A stretch of 46,408 bases of DNA, from assembly GCA_002687715.1 (NCBI GenBank), contig NZBC01000243.1, positions 1 to 46,408 on the forward strand, given 5' to 3'. Under the pieces are notes generated by a model that ran no database searches, was not told the DNA's origin, and was given only the letters and a program-made list of their open reading frames with translations. A program made the position numbers and the translations under genes. The stretch is from Planctomycetota bacterium. Lineage in GTDB: Bacteria > Planctomycetota > GCA-002687715. Every line of letters begins with the position of its first letter. Position 1 is the first letter of the stretch. Positions 40,201 to 46,408 of the stretch are shown here, piece by piece.

Positions 40201-40712
40201 CCGTCTCCTCGCCGCCGGGGCAGGGGGCCACCTTCTGCATGACCTTGCCCGCTTCCGACGTGGTGTCGCCGCTGCCCAAAGAGGAGCCGACGGGGCGGTC
40301 GCTGCTGCATAGGCGGATCATGGTCATGGACGACGATCCCTCTGTGCGAGTCATCATTCGCCGCATCCTCGAGCAGCAGCGCTGTACGGTCCTCGAAGCG
40401 CCCGACGGCGCGGAGGCCGTTCGTCTCTACCGTGAATCCCTGATCAATGGTCCCGCGATCGACGCCGTCGTCATGGACCTGACCGTACCGGGTGGAATGG
40501 GCGGCATCGAGGCCTCGGCCAAGGTGCGCGAGCTCGACTCCGACGCGCGGATCATCGTCGCGAGCGGCTACTCCGATGACCCTGCCCTGTCCGAACTCCA
40601 CGTCCACGGGTTCGCCGCTCGGCTGAAGAAACCCTTCAAACCGGAGACCCTCGTCCGCACCCTGTACGAGACGCTCGGCGGGGCGAGGGAGGATGTGGAG
40701 GTCGTGCCATGA
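37227..40712 (+). CDS. Beta-propeller hybrid sensor histidine kinase (Reg_prop, Y_Y_Y, HisKA, HATPase, REC)
   Basis: About 1160 residues. A signal-peptide-like N-terminus (RSLQAIAAGVVLLSGTSLAQ) leads into two-component propeller repeats over about 30-640 (for example TMTDGLPSAQVESIAQDGAG, VNGVFCDREGNIWTS). A Y_Y_Y domain follows (LSPGEYRFQIRAIDIEGV), then one membrane helix (IPWFIAAEVLLGLAIVAGFL), the kinase phospho-His in GLLAGGIAHDFNNILTAIVG, and the ATPase domain (NQVITNLLINARQAM, GEGHGLGLTTARSI). A receiver ends it (VMDDDPSVRV, DAVVMDLTVPGGMGG, KKPFKP). The sensor faces the periplasm. No ATG, GTG or TTG exists in frame between the EAL stop and the signal peptide; AAGGAGG lies five nt before an in-frame ATC (37227), and CTG 37209 is another option. 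The start is therefore uncertain. Confidence 0.88.
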   Translation: MSSLTRNRYQRSLQAIAAGVVLLSGTSLAQRIAVRDYTMTDGLPSAQVESIAQDGAGTMWFLTRLGIASYDGANWNVESYPRVSPQRLSYMSADARGQLWVYSGDQCWSRTEAGWEELPSPPVDSTRIVQIVSIGDGAAARRVAGGARDQMHVFDGASWTTTEVGTGDEITWIRALTAMGTRCLIGTSRGVIEFDAVTGTLDRWELDLPDTDLSGLCYDARRDTLWVAGKSWIARVDCSAGAREVNLVHDHPELLRTGLSVRYFCGVDLSGGLYLGDDFSLHYFHHETGLERVGLASGMTTEGVNGVFCDREGNIWTSAARGVNKIVSRRFKTYDKDHGLFEDEVSAAVERADGSIVLGHNGGLTLLGSNPEVISFSDEIVRPRVMDLAEDDDGVLWAATGYLGLGRLGPDGLEIVLDREASGGLLGTLASIAPVGSGMWLGSDRGLFWFEEGVLTPVPLTPEDGEPTSVRRVVRDGADSVLVATIKKGLFSIDEDHTVRRWTHSDFAVYSTFTVLRHSDGTIWGGAKGGLVSTREGGRLELADHPRIRRPVYALTEDQDGCLWIGTDAGLLRWDGSTLLDYGTGDGVIGSESNRGAAFVDRAGRTWFGTNSGISVYDERFDEPRVHGPSVRLLDMEVGGSLYPLNSDARLPHDSRALTFRFAGISFMNEDRLRFQTRLVGFDDEWSIPSIIPNREIRYTNLSPGEYRFQIRAIDIEGVVSPATTSASVVVQKPIWKIPWFIAAEVLLGLAIVAGFLRYWSQRRYALRLENEVSVRTAEIREMERERENHERIESIGLLAGGIAHDFNNILTAIVGNVVLLKDRALPEGSAVVISDVENGCWKARELSNQLLTFARGGAPIREATSLAELIRESSRFVLRGSSVKCEFDLPEDLATVEVDSGQVNQVITNLLINARQAMPGGGIVRVSARNLQPSHAAACALQIEVTDGGGGISQDVIGRVFDPYFSTKGEGHGLGLTTARSIIERHGGELSVSSPPGQGATFCMTLPASDVVSPLPKEEPTGRSLLHRRIMVMDDDPSVRVIIRRILEQQRCTVLEAPDGAEAVRLYRESLINGPAIDAVVMDLTVPGGMGGIEASAKVRELDSDARIIVASGYSDDPALSELHVHGFAARLKKPFKPETLVRTLYETLGGAREDVEVVP

Positions 40713-40906
40713 GGCATAGGCTGTCGTGAACCTCGTCGGCATCTTCGTCGCATTGGAGCGCCGCGCTGCACGACGGTCGTCAGGAGCTCTCGACCTCACG
40801 CGTCGGAGCTCGGGGTCAGGCTGTGACTTCGAAATCATCGTGCCTGTGTCTGGAAGGTGGGGAAGGCTCTACTCGAGCCGCCTGTGTCGTAATGGAGAAG
40901 AAGACG

Positions 40907-42529
40907 ATGGTGCACACGAACCAAGCAGTTGAAGCGTCCGCCGCCTGCTCCGGAGGGGAGGTCGGCTCCGAGGCCAGCTGGGAGACCCTGGCCGGACGCT
41001 TGCAGGCGATCTCCGAATTCACGAACGACTGCTGCTGGATGCGCCAGGAGTTTCCAGATGGGCGCTCCCATCGTGAATGGATCACCGGATCACCGGAGCG
41101 GCTGACGGGTTACAGCACCGAGGAGTTCTCCCAGATCGGCTTGGAGATGCTGGTGCATCCCGACGACTTGCCGTTCGCGCTGACCCGCGTGACGGGTCCC
41201 GAGGGGGCCTCTGAACACGAGTTTCGCATCATCACCAAGGCCGGGGAGGTCCGGTGGCTCGAGGAGCGCATGCGGACTCACCGGCGCGACGACGGCGTCC
41301 TGGTCGTGTTCGGGGTGACCCATGACATCACGGTGCAGAAGACGGCGGAGGGCGCGTTCAGGGAGTGCCGAGATCAGCAGAACCAATCACAGAAGATGGA
41401 AGCTCTGGGCATGCTGGCGGGAGGCGTGGCTCACGACTTCAACAACCTCCTCACCGTGATCATGGGCTACGGAGAGCTCGTGATCGTCGATGAACAGCTC
41501 CCCCCCGATCTGGTGGACTGCGTGAAGGAGATGTGCCTCGCCGCTGAGCGGGCGGCGGGGCTGACCCGCCAGCTGCTGGCCTTCAGCCGACAACATCCAA
41601 TGGTCGGTCAGGTAGTGGACCTCAATGACCTGATCTCCGAGACCATGAGGATGCTCCGGCGCCTGGTTCCGACCAACATCGATCTGGTGACGGCGCTGGA
41701 GTCGTCCTTACCAGACGTGAGGCTGGACATGGGGCAGTTCGAGCAGGTGATCGTGAATCTTGTGGTGAATGCTCGAGACGCGCTCGGAGGGACCGGGTGC
41801 ATCGAGATCGCCACGACACGGGTGCGGGTGACGAATGAGCAGGACGTCGACTACGTGGTGGACTCCGAGGGAGGGTACGTGCTCTTCCAGGTGACCGATG
41901 ATGGCTGCGGCATTCCGTCGGCGGATCTGCAGAGGATCTTCGAGCCCTTCTACACGACCAAGGGAGCGGGTAAGGGAACGGGGCTCGGATTGGCGGCGGT
42001 GTACGGGACGGTGGTTCAGAGCGGCGGCTGGGTTCATGTCGACAGCCAGGTGGGAAAAGGAACGACGTTCTCGATCTTTCTCCCGGCGGTCCTCCAGCGA
42101 CCGGAGCTCCGCGCAGGTCACTCGGCCGAGCCGGTAGAAATGACGGGCAGCGAGACGGTGCTGCTGGTGGAAGACGAGCACCGAGTTCGGCTCCTCCTGC
42201 GCAAGACCTTGTCGGGTCTCGGATACCGGGTCATGGATACCGGGCGCCCCGCGGACGCCGTGGCCATGAGCGAGGAGTTCGATGGGAAGGTCCACTTGTT
42301 GCTCACCGACATGGTCATGCCCGAGATGGGCGGCCGGGAGCTGGCCGCGCGAATCCGGGAAGACCGGCCGGAGACCCGGGTCCTCTTCATGTCCGGTTAT
42401 CCAGCGAACGATCAGGGAGAGTCCGAACCTCTCGACGAGAACAACTTCGTCGCCAAGCCCATGACGCCGAACGAGCTGGGGCGCATGGTCCGCAAGGTCC
42501 TCGATCTCCACACCGAGGTCGACCGATGA
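40907..42529 (+). CDS. PAS hybrid sensor histidine kinase with C-terminal receiver
   Basis: 540 residues from ATG 40907 (GGAG nine nt upstream; an ATG at 40892 is also possible). There is no membrane segment, so it is cytoplasmic. A PAS domain (about 35-155) includes ERLTGYSTEEFSQIGLEMLV, HPDD and EHEFRIITKAGEVRWLEERM (a PAC motif). The kinase has phospho-His in GMLAGGVAHDFNNLLTVIMG and ATPase motifs NLVVNARDAL, TDDGCGIP, GKGTGLGLAAVYG. The receiver reads VLLVEDEHRVRLLLRKTLSG, LLLTDMVMPEMGG, FVAKPMTPNELG. It follows the propeller kinase by 194 nt on the same strand. The two kinases share the same HDFNN kinase subclass, suggesting overlapping partners in this island. Confidence 0.92.
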   Translation: MVHTNQAVEASAACSGGEVGSEASWETLAGRLQAISEFTNDCCWMRQEFPDGRSHREWITGSPERLTGYSTEEFSQIGLEMLVHPDDLPFALTRVTGPEGASEHEFRIITKAGEVRWLEERMRTHRRDDGVLVVFGVTHDITVQKTAEGAFRECRDQQNQSQKMEALGMLAGGVAHDFNNLLTVIMGYGELVIVDEQLPPDLVDCVKEMCLAAERAAGLTRQLLAFSRQHPMVGQVVDLNDLISETMRMLRRLVPTNIDLVTALESSLPDVRLDMGQFEQVIVNLVVNARDALGGTGCIEIATTRVRVTNEQDVDYVVDSEGGYVLFQVTDDGCGIPSADLQRIFEPFYTTKGAGKGTGLGLAAVYGTVVQSGGWVHVDSQVGKGTTFSIFLPAVLQRPELRAGHSAEPVEMTGSETVLLVEDEHRVRLLLRKTLSGLGYRVMDTGRPADAVAMSEEFDGKVHLLLTDMVMPEMGGRELAARIREDRPETRVLFMSGYPANDQGESEPLDENNFVAKPMTPNELGRMVRKVLDLHTEVDR

Positions 42530-42550
42530 CGACCTCGCTCGGCCAGCCCT

Positions 42551-42566
42551 GGCCTGTCTGCAGGCC
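42551..42566. terminator. Short hairpin between convergent gene ends
   Basis: GGCCTG-TCTG-CAGGCC lies 22 nt past the PAS-kinase stop. The adjacent GAGACGTCTC (42571-42580) is a further perfect 10-bp palindrome just before the end of the minus-strand remnant. Possible bidirectional terminator; no T-run. Confidence 0.35.
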
Positions 42567-42581
42567 CGCAGAGACGTCTCG

Positions 42582-42848
42582 TCATCGGACCAGAGCCCGC
42601 ACCGCGTCTCGCATGAGCCGGGCGCGGAGACCGGGGCGGCGGATGGTCTCGAATGGAAATCCGAGGTAGAGCACGCGGTAGCCGCCGGAGAAGAACGTCG
42701 CGGCGGTTCCGCCGCGGCCGCCGCGGTAGCTGAGCGCGTCGACGGCGCCGCCGAGCGGGGAGATCCGGTCGGGCCACTCGACGTCGTAGGTCGGGCCGTC
42801 GCCGTTGTCGAAGCGGAACCGCGGGAGGTTCTCGAGCGGTCCGGGCAA
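42582..42848 (-). pseudogene. C-terminal remnant of a larger protein (golvesin/amidase-associated domain type)
   Basis: 88 codons from TTG 42848: RFRFDNGDGPTYDVEWPDRI, SPLGGAVDALSYRGGRGGTA, ATFFSGGYRVLYLGFPFETI, ending RRPGLRARLMRDAVRALVR. A GGTAA-x(8)-YRVxYLGFPFETI ending is familiar from C-termini of large secreted or hydrolase-like proteins, in which the catalytic part lies upstream. No ribosome site or signal peptide precedes the TTG, and the upstream 90 nt only separate it from the divergent gene at 42941. It is therefore probably the surviving tail of a deleted gene rather than a small protein. Confidence 0.5.
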
Positions 42849-42940
42849 CCCCGGGCACGCCCGCCTCCCCTTCTCGCCGTTCGACGAGGCTCTGCCTGGG
42901 GCCTTGGTTCGTGTGGAGGGAACGCTAAGACTCGGCCCTC

Positions 42941-44053
42941 ATGGCCCCTCGCAAGCGCCCCCCGTCCAACACCGCCCCCGAGTCCGTGATCCTCTCCCGC
43001 GTGGCCCCGGAGGACCACGCGCCGGCCCTCGTCGCCCGCCGCTTTCGCGCCCTCCTGAAGCAGGGGGCGGAGCTGTGCCCCGCCGGCCGGGCGCGTCACG
43101 ACCCGGGCGTGTTGCTCACGCGGCGCTACCTCCCGCGTCACGAGCTCCGACTGTTCGACGCGACCTTCTTCCTGACCGACTTCCGCTTCGACGACGGGCT
43201 GAGTTTCTTCGTCGCCTCCGTCGTGCTGAGGGAAGGCAGCCGCGGCGTGCGCCGTATCCACCCGCGAATCTTCTACAAGGACTCCGGTCTGGTCTGGCGC
43301 GTGGCCAGTCACTTCACGCACGACGAGGTCGCGTACTGGATCGGCAAGGGGGACGTCCGGTGGGAGCGTGATGCAGTGGGGGAGTTCCTGTCCAGCGCCG
43401 AGGAGACGACGAACCTCCCCTACGAGATCCAGACTCCCCTCGACGAGATCAGCCGGCGGGCGCGTCGGCGTCGGGACGACGAGGCCATCGAGCTCTTCGT
43501 CCGGCAGGCCCCGTCGGACCGGATCGCACCCTACGCCGACTTCACCGCCCCCCGGCGGCGCGCCGCGGCCCGCTGGCGCATCAACGGAGGACGCCCGGTG
43601 GCGCGGTTCCTCCGCAGGGGAGATCCCTCCTCGCTGCGCTTCACGCGTGGCTACGAGCCGGACTTCGAGAAGGGCGTCCTGGAGGACGCGGTCTCGGCCA
43701 GCCGGTACTTCGGCGGGGAGCTGCACAAGTACCGCATCCTCTCCACCAACCGCCGGATCCAGTACCTCTTCCTGTCCTCTCCCAGCCACTCCTGGATCAA
43801 CCACCCGCAGACCCTCACCGCCGAGCTCTCCAGCTACGGGGTGCGCACGCTGGACGTGCTCGCGGACGAGGACCTCTTCGTGCCGGGCTACGAATATCAC
43901 GAACTCGACGAGGACGGCGTGGTCGTGGCGAGCCAGATCCCCGACGGCTTCGCGGGAGAGCAGCATCCCGACGATCCCGACCGCGCCGACGCCTCTGCCT
44001 GGCTGGAGGCGCTGCCGGTCATCCAGGAGTTTCGCGCGAAGCTGCGCCGCTGA
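42941..44053 (+). CDS. Conserved-looking cytoplasmic protein of unknown function
   Basis: 370 residues from ATG 42941. Coding character is strong: G/C-ending third positions throughout and no internal break. There is no signal peptide or membrane helix. It is rich in aromatic and charged residues with repeated beta patterns: ELRLFDATFFLTDFRFDDGL, SFFVASVVLREGSRGVRRIH, PRIFYKDSGLVWRVASHF, then a helical DEISRRARRRRDDEAIELFV. Near the C-terminus: RILSTNRRIQYLFLSSPSHS. I recognise no enzyme motif. The last 35 nt overlap tail-to-tail with the DUF2809 gene. Function unknown. Confidence 0.75.
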   Translation: MAPRKRPPSNTAPESVILSRVAPEDHAPALVARRFRALLKQGAELCPAGRARHDPGVLLTRRYLPRHELRLFDATFFLTDFRFDDGLSFFVASVVLREGSRGVRRIHPRIFYKDSGLVWRVASHFTHDEVAYWIGKGDVRWERDAVGEFLSSAEETTNLPYEIQTPLDEISRRARRRRDDEAIELFVRQAPSDRIAPYADFTAPRRRAAARWRINGGRPVARFLRRGDPSSLRFTRGYEPDFEKGVLEDAVSASRYFGGELHKYRILSTNRRIQYLFLSSPSHSWINHPQTLTAELSSYGVRTLDVLADEDLFVPGYEYHELDEDGVVVASQIPDGFAGEQHPDDPDRADASAWLEALPVIQEFRAKLRR

Positions 44054-44453
44054 GGCGGTCGGCCTCCGTGACCGGGATCAGGCGCCCGCCGATCACCGCC
44101 GCGAGCGCCGCCCCGACCGAGTAGGGGAGGAAGTCCGCGGCGCTGAAGGTCGAGCCCAGCAGCAGGTCGCCGACGAGGTGGCCGCGCAGAGATTGCAGCC
44201 AGTCGGGCTGCCAGAGCTGCAGGCACTCGCCGAGGCTGGTCGCGAGGAGGACCAGGCCGGCCGCTCGCCACGGCTTGCGCGGGAACCGGCTGAGGACGGC
44301 GAAGGTCCAGAAGGCGACGAAGACGGCGCCGGCGCCGTGGCGGGAGATCCACCCCAGCGTGCCGCTGTCCACGCCCTTGGCGCCGAGGCCCAGCGGGATG
44401 CAGATCAGCGCTGCGATCAGCGAAGGGGCGTGGATCCCCGGGATCGAGGGCAA
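44019..44453 (-). CDS. DUF2809-like small membrane protein
   Basis: 144 residues from TTG 44453, chosen because GGAGGA stands seven nt upstream; the longer open frame runs antisense through the methyltransferase gene and has no hydrophobic content. Four membrane segments: SLIAALICIPLGLGAKGV, GAVFVAFWTFAVLSRF, GLVLLATSLGECLQLW, and DFLPYSVGAALAAVIG. The pattern LGxxx(R/K)G, E(C/F)LQLWxPxWLQSLR and LLGxTFSxxDxxxYxVG matches my memory of DUF2809/YjgA-like inner-membrane proteins. Its function is unknown in the family. Convergent overlap of 35 nt with the gene on its left. Confidence 0.72.
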   Translation of the reverse strand: MPSIPGIHAPSLIAALICIPLGLGAKGVDSGTLGWISRHGAGAVFVAFWTFAVLSRFPRKPWRAAGLVLLATSLGECLQLWQPDWLQSLRGHLVGDLLLGSTFSAADFLPYSVGAALAAVIGGRLIPVTEADRLSGAASRETPG

Positions 44454-44586
44454 GGCCGGTTCCTCCGTGGGCTCCGCGACGACCCCGGTGGAGTCCGTGC
44501 GAGGGGGACCTGGTCCCGGGAGCGCGGGCTGCGCCTCCGGGAGCCGATCTTCCCGGCGAACGAACGGTCGGCGCCGTGGGGGGGCC

Positions 44587-45657
44587 TCAGGGGCGAGCTT
44601 CCAGAACCATGTTGGTCGGCGTCTCCGTGGCTCGCCGCACCCGCGTGAAGCCACCTTCCCGGAGCACCTCGGTCAGTCGCTTCTCGCCGGCCTGGGCACC
44701 CAGGGCGAGGCCGACCGGCTGCGCACGAGATGCCGGAGTGCAGATCATGGTCGAGAAGGAGTAGTAGATCTGTCCGAGAGGATGGAGGTTCTCCTCCAGG
44801 GAGTCGCCCGCCGCCGGTTCGACGAGCATGAATGTGCCGTCGTCCTTCAGCGTGCGGCGGATGTGGGCACAGGCCCCGACGGGGTCGCCCATGTCGTGCA
44901 GGGCGTCGAAGATCGCGACCAGGTCGTAGCCACCGCCCGGGTAGTCCGAGGCGCCGACGACCTCGAAGATCGTGTTGCCGGCGACGCCGGCGTTGCGGGC
45001 ACGATCGCGAGCGTGCTCGATCGAGGGAGCGTGGAAGTCGAAGCCGTGGAAGGTCGAGTTGGGGAAGGCCTCGGCGAGAAGGACCGTGGATGACCCGTGA
45101 CCGCAGCCGACGTCCGCGACCTTCGCACCGCGCTCCAGCTTCTTACGCACGCCGTCGAGCGCAGGGATCCAGCTCTCGACCAAGTTGGCTGCGTACATGG
45201 GGCGGAAGAAACGCTCGGTGCTGCAGAAGAGGCAGGTGTTGTGCTCCGACCAGGGCAGCCCTTCGCCGGATCGAAACACCTCGTGCACCTTGGGCTCGTC
45301 CAGGTAGTTGGACACGACCGCCTGGAAGAAGCCCTGCATGCAGGCCGGATGCCCCTCCGCCGAGAACAGGACGGCCTGCTCCGGGGTCATGGAGAAGGCC
45401 CGGCGCTCCGCGGAGTACTCGACATACCCGGCCGCCGCGTTCGCAGAGAGCCACTCCCGGACGTAGCGTTCGTCAAGCCCCGTGTTCTCGGACAGCTGCT
45501 CGCTCGTGGCCTCGCCCAGCTCGGCGAGGGCGCTGTACAGGTCGAGGCGGTCACCGAGGTAGGCCATCAGGAGCCCGAGCGAACCCGCGACGTCCCCGAG
45601 GACCTTGCCCTGCAGTTCTTCCAGCTTCTGTTCGTTCACCTCCTGCGATCGCGACAT
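44587..45657 (-). CDS. SAM-dependent methyltransferase with winged-helix N-terminal domain
   Basis: 356 residues from ATG 45657 (GGGAGAGG just upstream); the longer frame is a shadow. Residues about 10-95 form a winged-helix dimerisation domain (DVAGSLGLLMAYLGDRLDLY, TGLDERYVREWLSANAAAGY), as in O-methyltransferases and Rv2258c-like proteins. The class I Rossmann core shows motif I in GAKVADVGCGHGSSTVLLAE, motif II around STFHGFDFHAPSIEHARDRA, and IFDALHDMGDP as motif IV region. The C-terminal part carries LGLALGAQAGEKRLTEVLRE. It transfers a methyl group from SAM to an unknown acceptor, perhaps a small molecule. No operon partner; 200 nt separate it from the hydrolase upstream. Confidence 0.85.
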   Translation of the reverse strand: MSRSQEVNEQKLEELQGKVLGDVAGSLGLLMAYLGDRLDLYSALAELGEATSEQLSENTGLDERYVREWLSANAAAGYVEYSAERRAFSMTPEQAVLFSAEGHPACMQGFFQAVVSNYLDEPKVHEVFRSGEGLPWSEHNTCLFCSTERFFRPMYAANLVESWIPALDGVRKKLERGAKVADVGCGHGSSTVLLAEAFPNSTFHGFDFHAPSIEHARDRARNAGVAGNTIFEVVGASDYPGGGYDLVAIFDALHDMGDPVGACAHIRRTLKDDGTFMLVEPAAGDSLEENLHPLGQIYYSFSTMICTPASRAQPVGLALGAQAGEKRLTEVLREGGFTRVRRATETPTNMVLEARP

Positions 45658-45857
45658 GGTCCTCTCCCGGGTTCCAGGGCGGTGCCGTGCCGAGGCGTCT
45701 CTCGATGCGTTGGTTGAGTGACTGGGAGCCTGCGGACAGCAGCCCTCATGATGGACCGCTCTCCGGGGCGAGTCCATTCGTTTCTTGGTGGATGAGGGAA
45801 ACCCCCAGGCGAGCGGGAGGGAGATCGACGCGACCTCGATCCCGCTCGACTCGAGGT

Positions 45858-46408
45858 TCAACGGGCGATGTCCCGGCCATCCTCCGCGAAGCGGAACGGC
45901 GGGCGTCCGGTGATGTCGCTGCTGAGGAAGGAGGGGCACCAGTAGCGCTCGACGTGCGCGACCACGAGCTCGTTGCCCGCGAAGTGGTCGACGTGCGGCG
46001 GGCTGTCCGGGTCGTACATGCAGTCGGTCATGTCCCGCATCAGCATCACGTCCTTGCCGAGCCTCACCATCTGGCGGATCCCGAAGGGTCGTCCGAGCAC
46101 GCACATGTTGAGGTGGACACCCACCAGGACCACGTGTTCGATTCCCCGCTCCGCGAGCAGGTTGAAGGTCTGCTGGCCATCGTCGGTGATCGCGTCGCGC
46201 TCGTCGACCCGCAGCGTGGCGATCTGGCGGGACCAGGCGTCACGGATCGGGCACTCCTCCTCGCAGTCGCAACCCATGTCCGAGTCGTCGATCGGGAGTT
46301 CGGGTTCGCGCTCGGGGTCGGGCCAGCACCAGTGCGTACCCCAGCGCTCGGCCGTCGACAGCGGCGCCGGAGCAGGATGGTGGGGGGCGTCCTCGGCGAG
46401 AACGCGAG
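45858..46408 (-). CDS. Isochorismatase-family cysteine hydrolase (5' end beyond window)
   Basis: The frame is open from the window edge to the stop at 45858 (183 codons visible). The N-terminal part with the catalytic Asp lies outside. Visible landmarks are LSTAERWGTHWCWPDPERE, a Cys-rich DMGCDCEEECPIRDAW segment, and IEHVVLVGVHLNMCVLGRPF, whose Cys is the nucleophile position, followed by the usual RQMVRLGKDVMLMRDMTDCM. It continues DPDSPPHVDHFAGNELVVAH. The Cys-rich stretch before the core is unusual for the family and might bind a metal. Such enzymes hydrolyse amides, ureides or vinyl ethers; the substrate is unknown. Cytoplasmic as far as visible. Confidence 0.8.
   Translation of the reverse strand, partial: RVLAEDAPHHPAPAPLSTAERWGTHWCWPDPEREPELPIDDSDMGCDCEEECPIRDAWSRQIATLRVDERDAITDDGQQTFNLLAERGIEHVVLVGVHLNMCVLGRPFGIRQMVRLGKDVMLMRDMTDCMYDPDSPPHVDHFAGNELVVAHVERYWCPSFLSSDITGRPPFRFAEDGRDIAR

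Noticed and set aside
41708..43966. 752-codon minus-strand open frame spanning the PAS kinase and the unknown gene
   Set aside because: It crosses two real plus-strand genes and the remnant at 42582 in another frame; low-complexity translation.
44454..44654. N-terminal extension of the DUF2809 gene to 44654
   Set aside because: That part is antisense to the methyltransferase C-terminus and lacks hydrophobic or conserved sequence; a TTG with GGAGGA in front at 44453 is a better start.
1..46408. CRISPR array, prophage or conjugative element
   Set aside because: No regularly spaced repeats, phage structural genes or transfer genes were seen; the only mobile DNA is decayed integrase fragments.

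Overview
High-GC bacterial chromosome segment with no rRNA, tRNA, CRISPR array or complete insertion sequence that I could find. The left end carries small secreted proteins with Sec signal peptides ending in 'PAQ' or 'SAQ', LamG-like content and a C-terminal 'WGTGCG' motif. I associate that style with uncultured Planctomycetota (from memory, moderate confidence). The signalling cluster with huge hybrid kinases fits an environmental planctomycete-like or other large-genome bacterium.

Layout. 1-6.2 kb: secreted proteins, a truncated secreted gene abutting a POT-transporter fragment, a frameshifted polytopic membrane protein and an integrase relic. 6.2-6.6 kb: a bacterioferritin. 6.8-23.9 kb (minus strand): a 12-gene operon whose genes mostly overlap by 4 nt (GTGA, ATGA, TTGA) or are 2-15 nt apart. 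In transcription order it encodes an aminotransferase, a giant IorA/GltD/ferredoxin fusion, IorB, HyuA, HyuB, an acyl-CoA dehydrogenase, a split B12 mutase (small then large subunit), a three-subunit molybdenum hydroxylase and a family III CoA-transferase. 24.1 kb: another integrase relic. 24.4-27.0 kb: an NAD-binding protein / membrane glycosyltransferase / cupin operon. 27.1-28.4 kb: a FAD oxidoreductase. 28.5-29.7 kb: two unknown genes. 29.7-30.7 kb: a gene-poor stretch with an integrase relic. 30.7-33.2 kb: a hydrolase gene whose lipoprotein leader is separated from its catalytic domain by a fragment of a multiheme cytochrome. 34.0-42.5 kb: a two-component/c-di-GMP signalling island (FixJ-like regulator, receiver protein, REC-EAL, beta-propeller hybrid kinase, PAS hybrid kinase). 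42.5-46.4 kb: a gene remnant, an unknown protein, DUF2809, a methyltransferase and a partial isochorismatase-family hydrolase.

The central interpretation is that the 17-kb operon encodes tryptophan degradation by the route known from anaerobic indoleacetate (auxin) breakdown in Aromatoleum/Azoarcus. Transamination gives indolepyruvate and IorAB gives indoleacetyl-CoA. The molybdenum hydroxylase oxidises C2 of the indole ring, and HyuAB opens the lactam to (2-aminophenyl)succinate. CoA transfer follows, then B12-dependent rearrangement to (2-aminobenzyl)malonyl-CoA, then oxidative decarboxylation to 2-aminocinnamoyl-CoA. No CoA ligase is present or needed, because the 2-oxoacid oxidoreductase makes the thioester. 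This assignment is inferred from the gene set and key residues; individual substrates are not proven by sequence.

A second theme is gene debris. At least four relics of one integrase-core element family and several genes cut at one end suggest repeated rearrangement. Assembly chimerism has to be excluded for some of the junctions.
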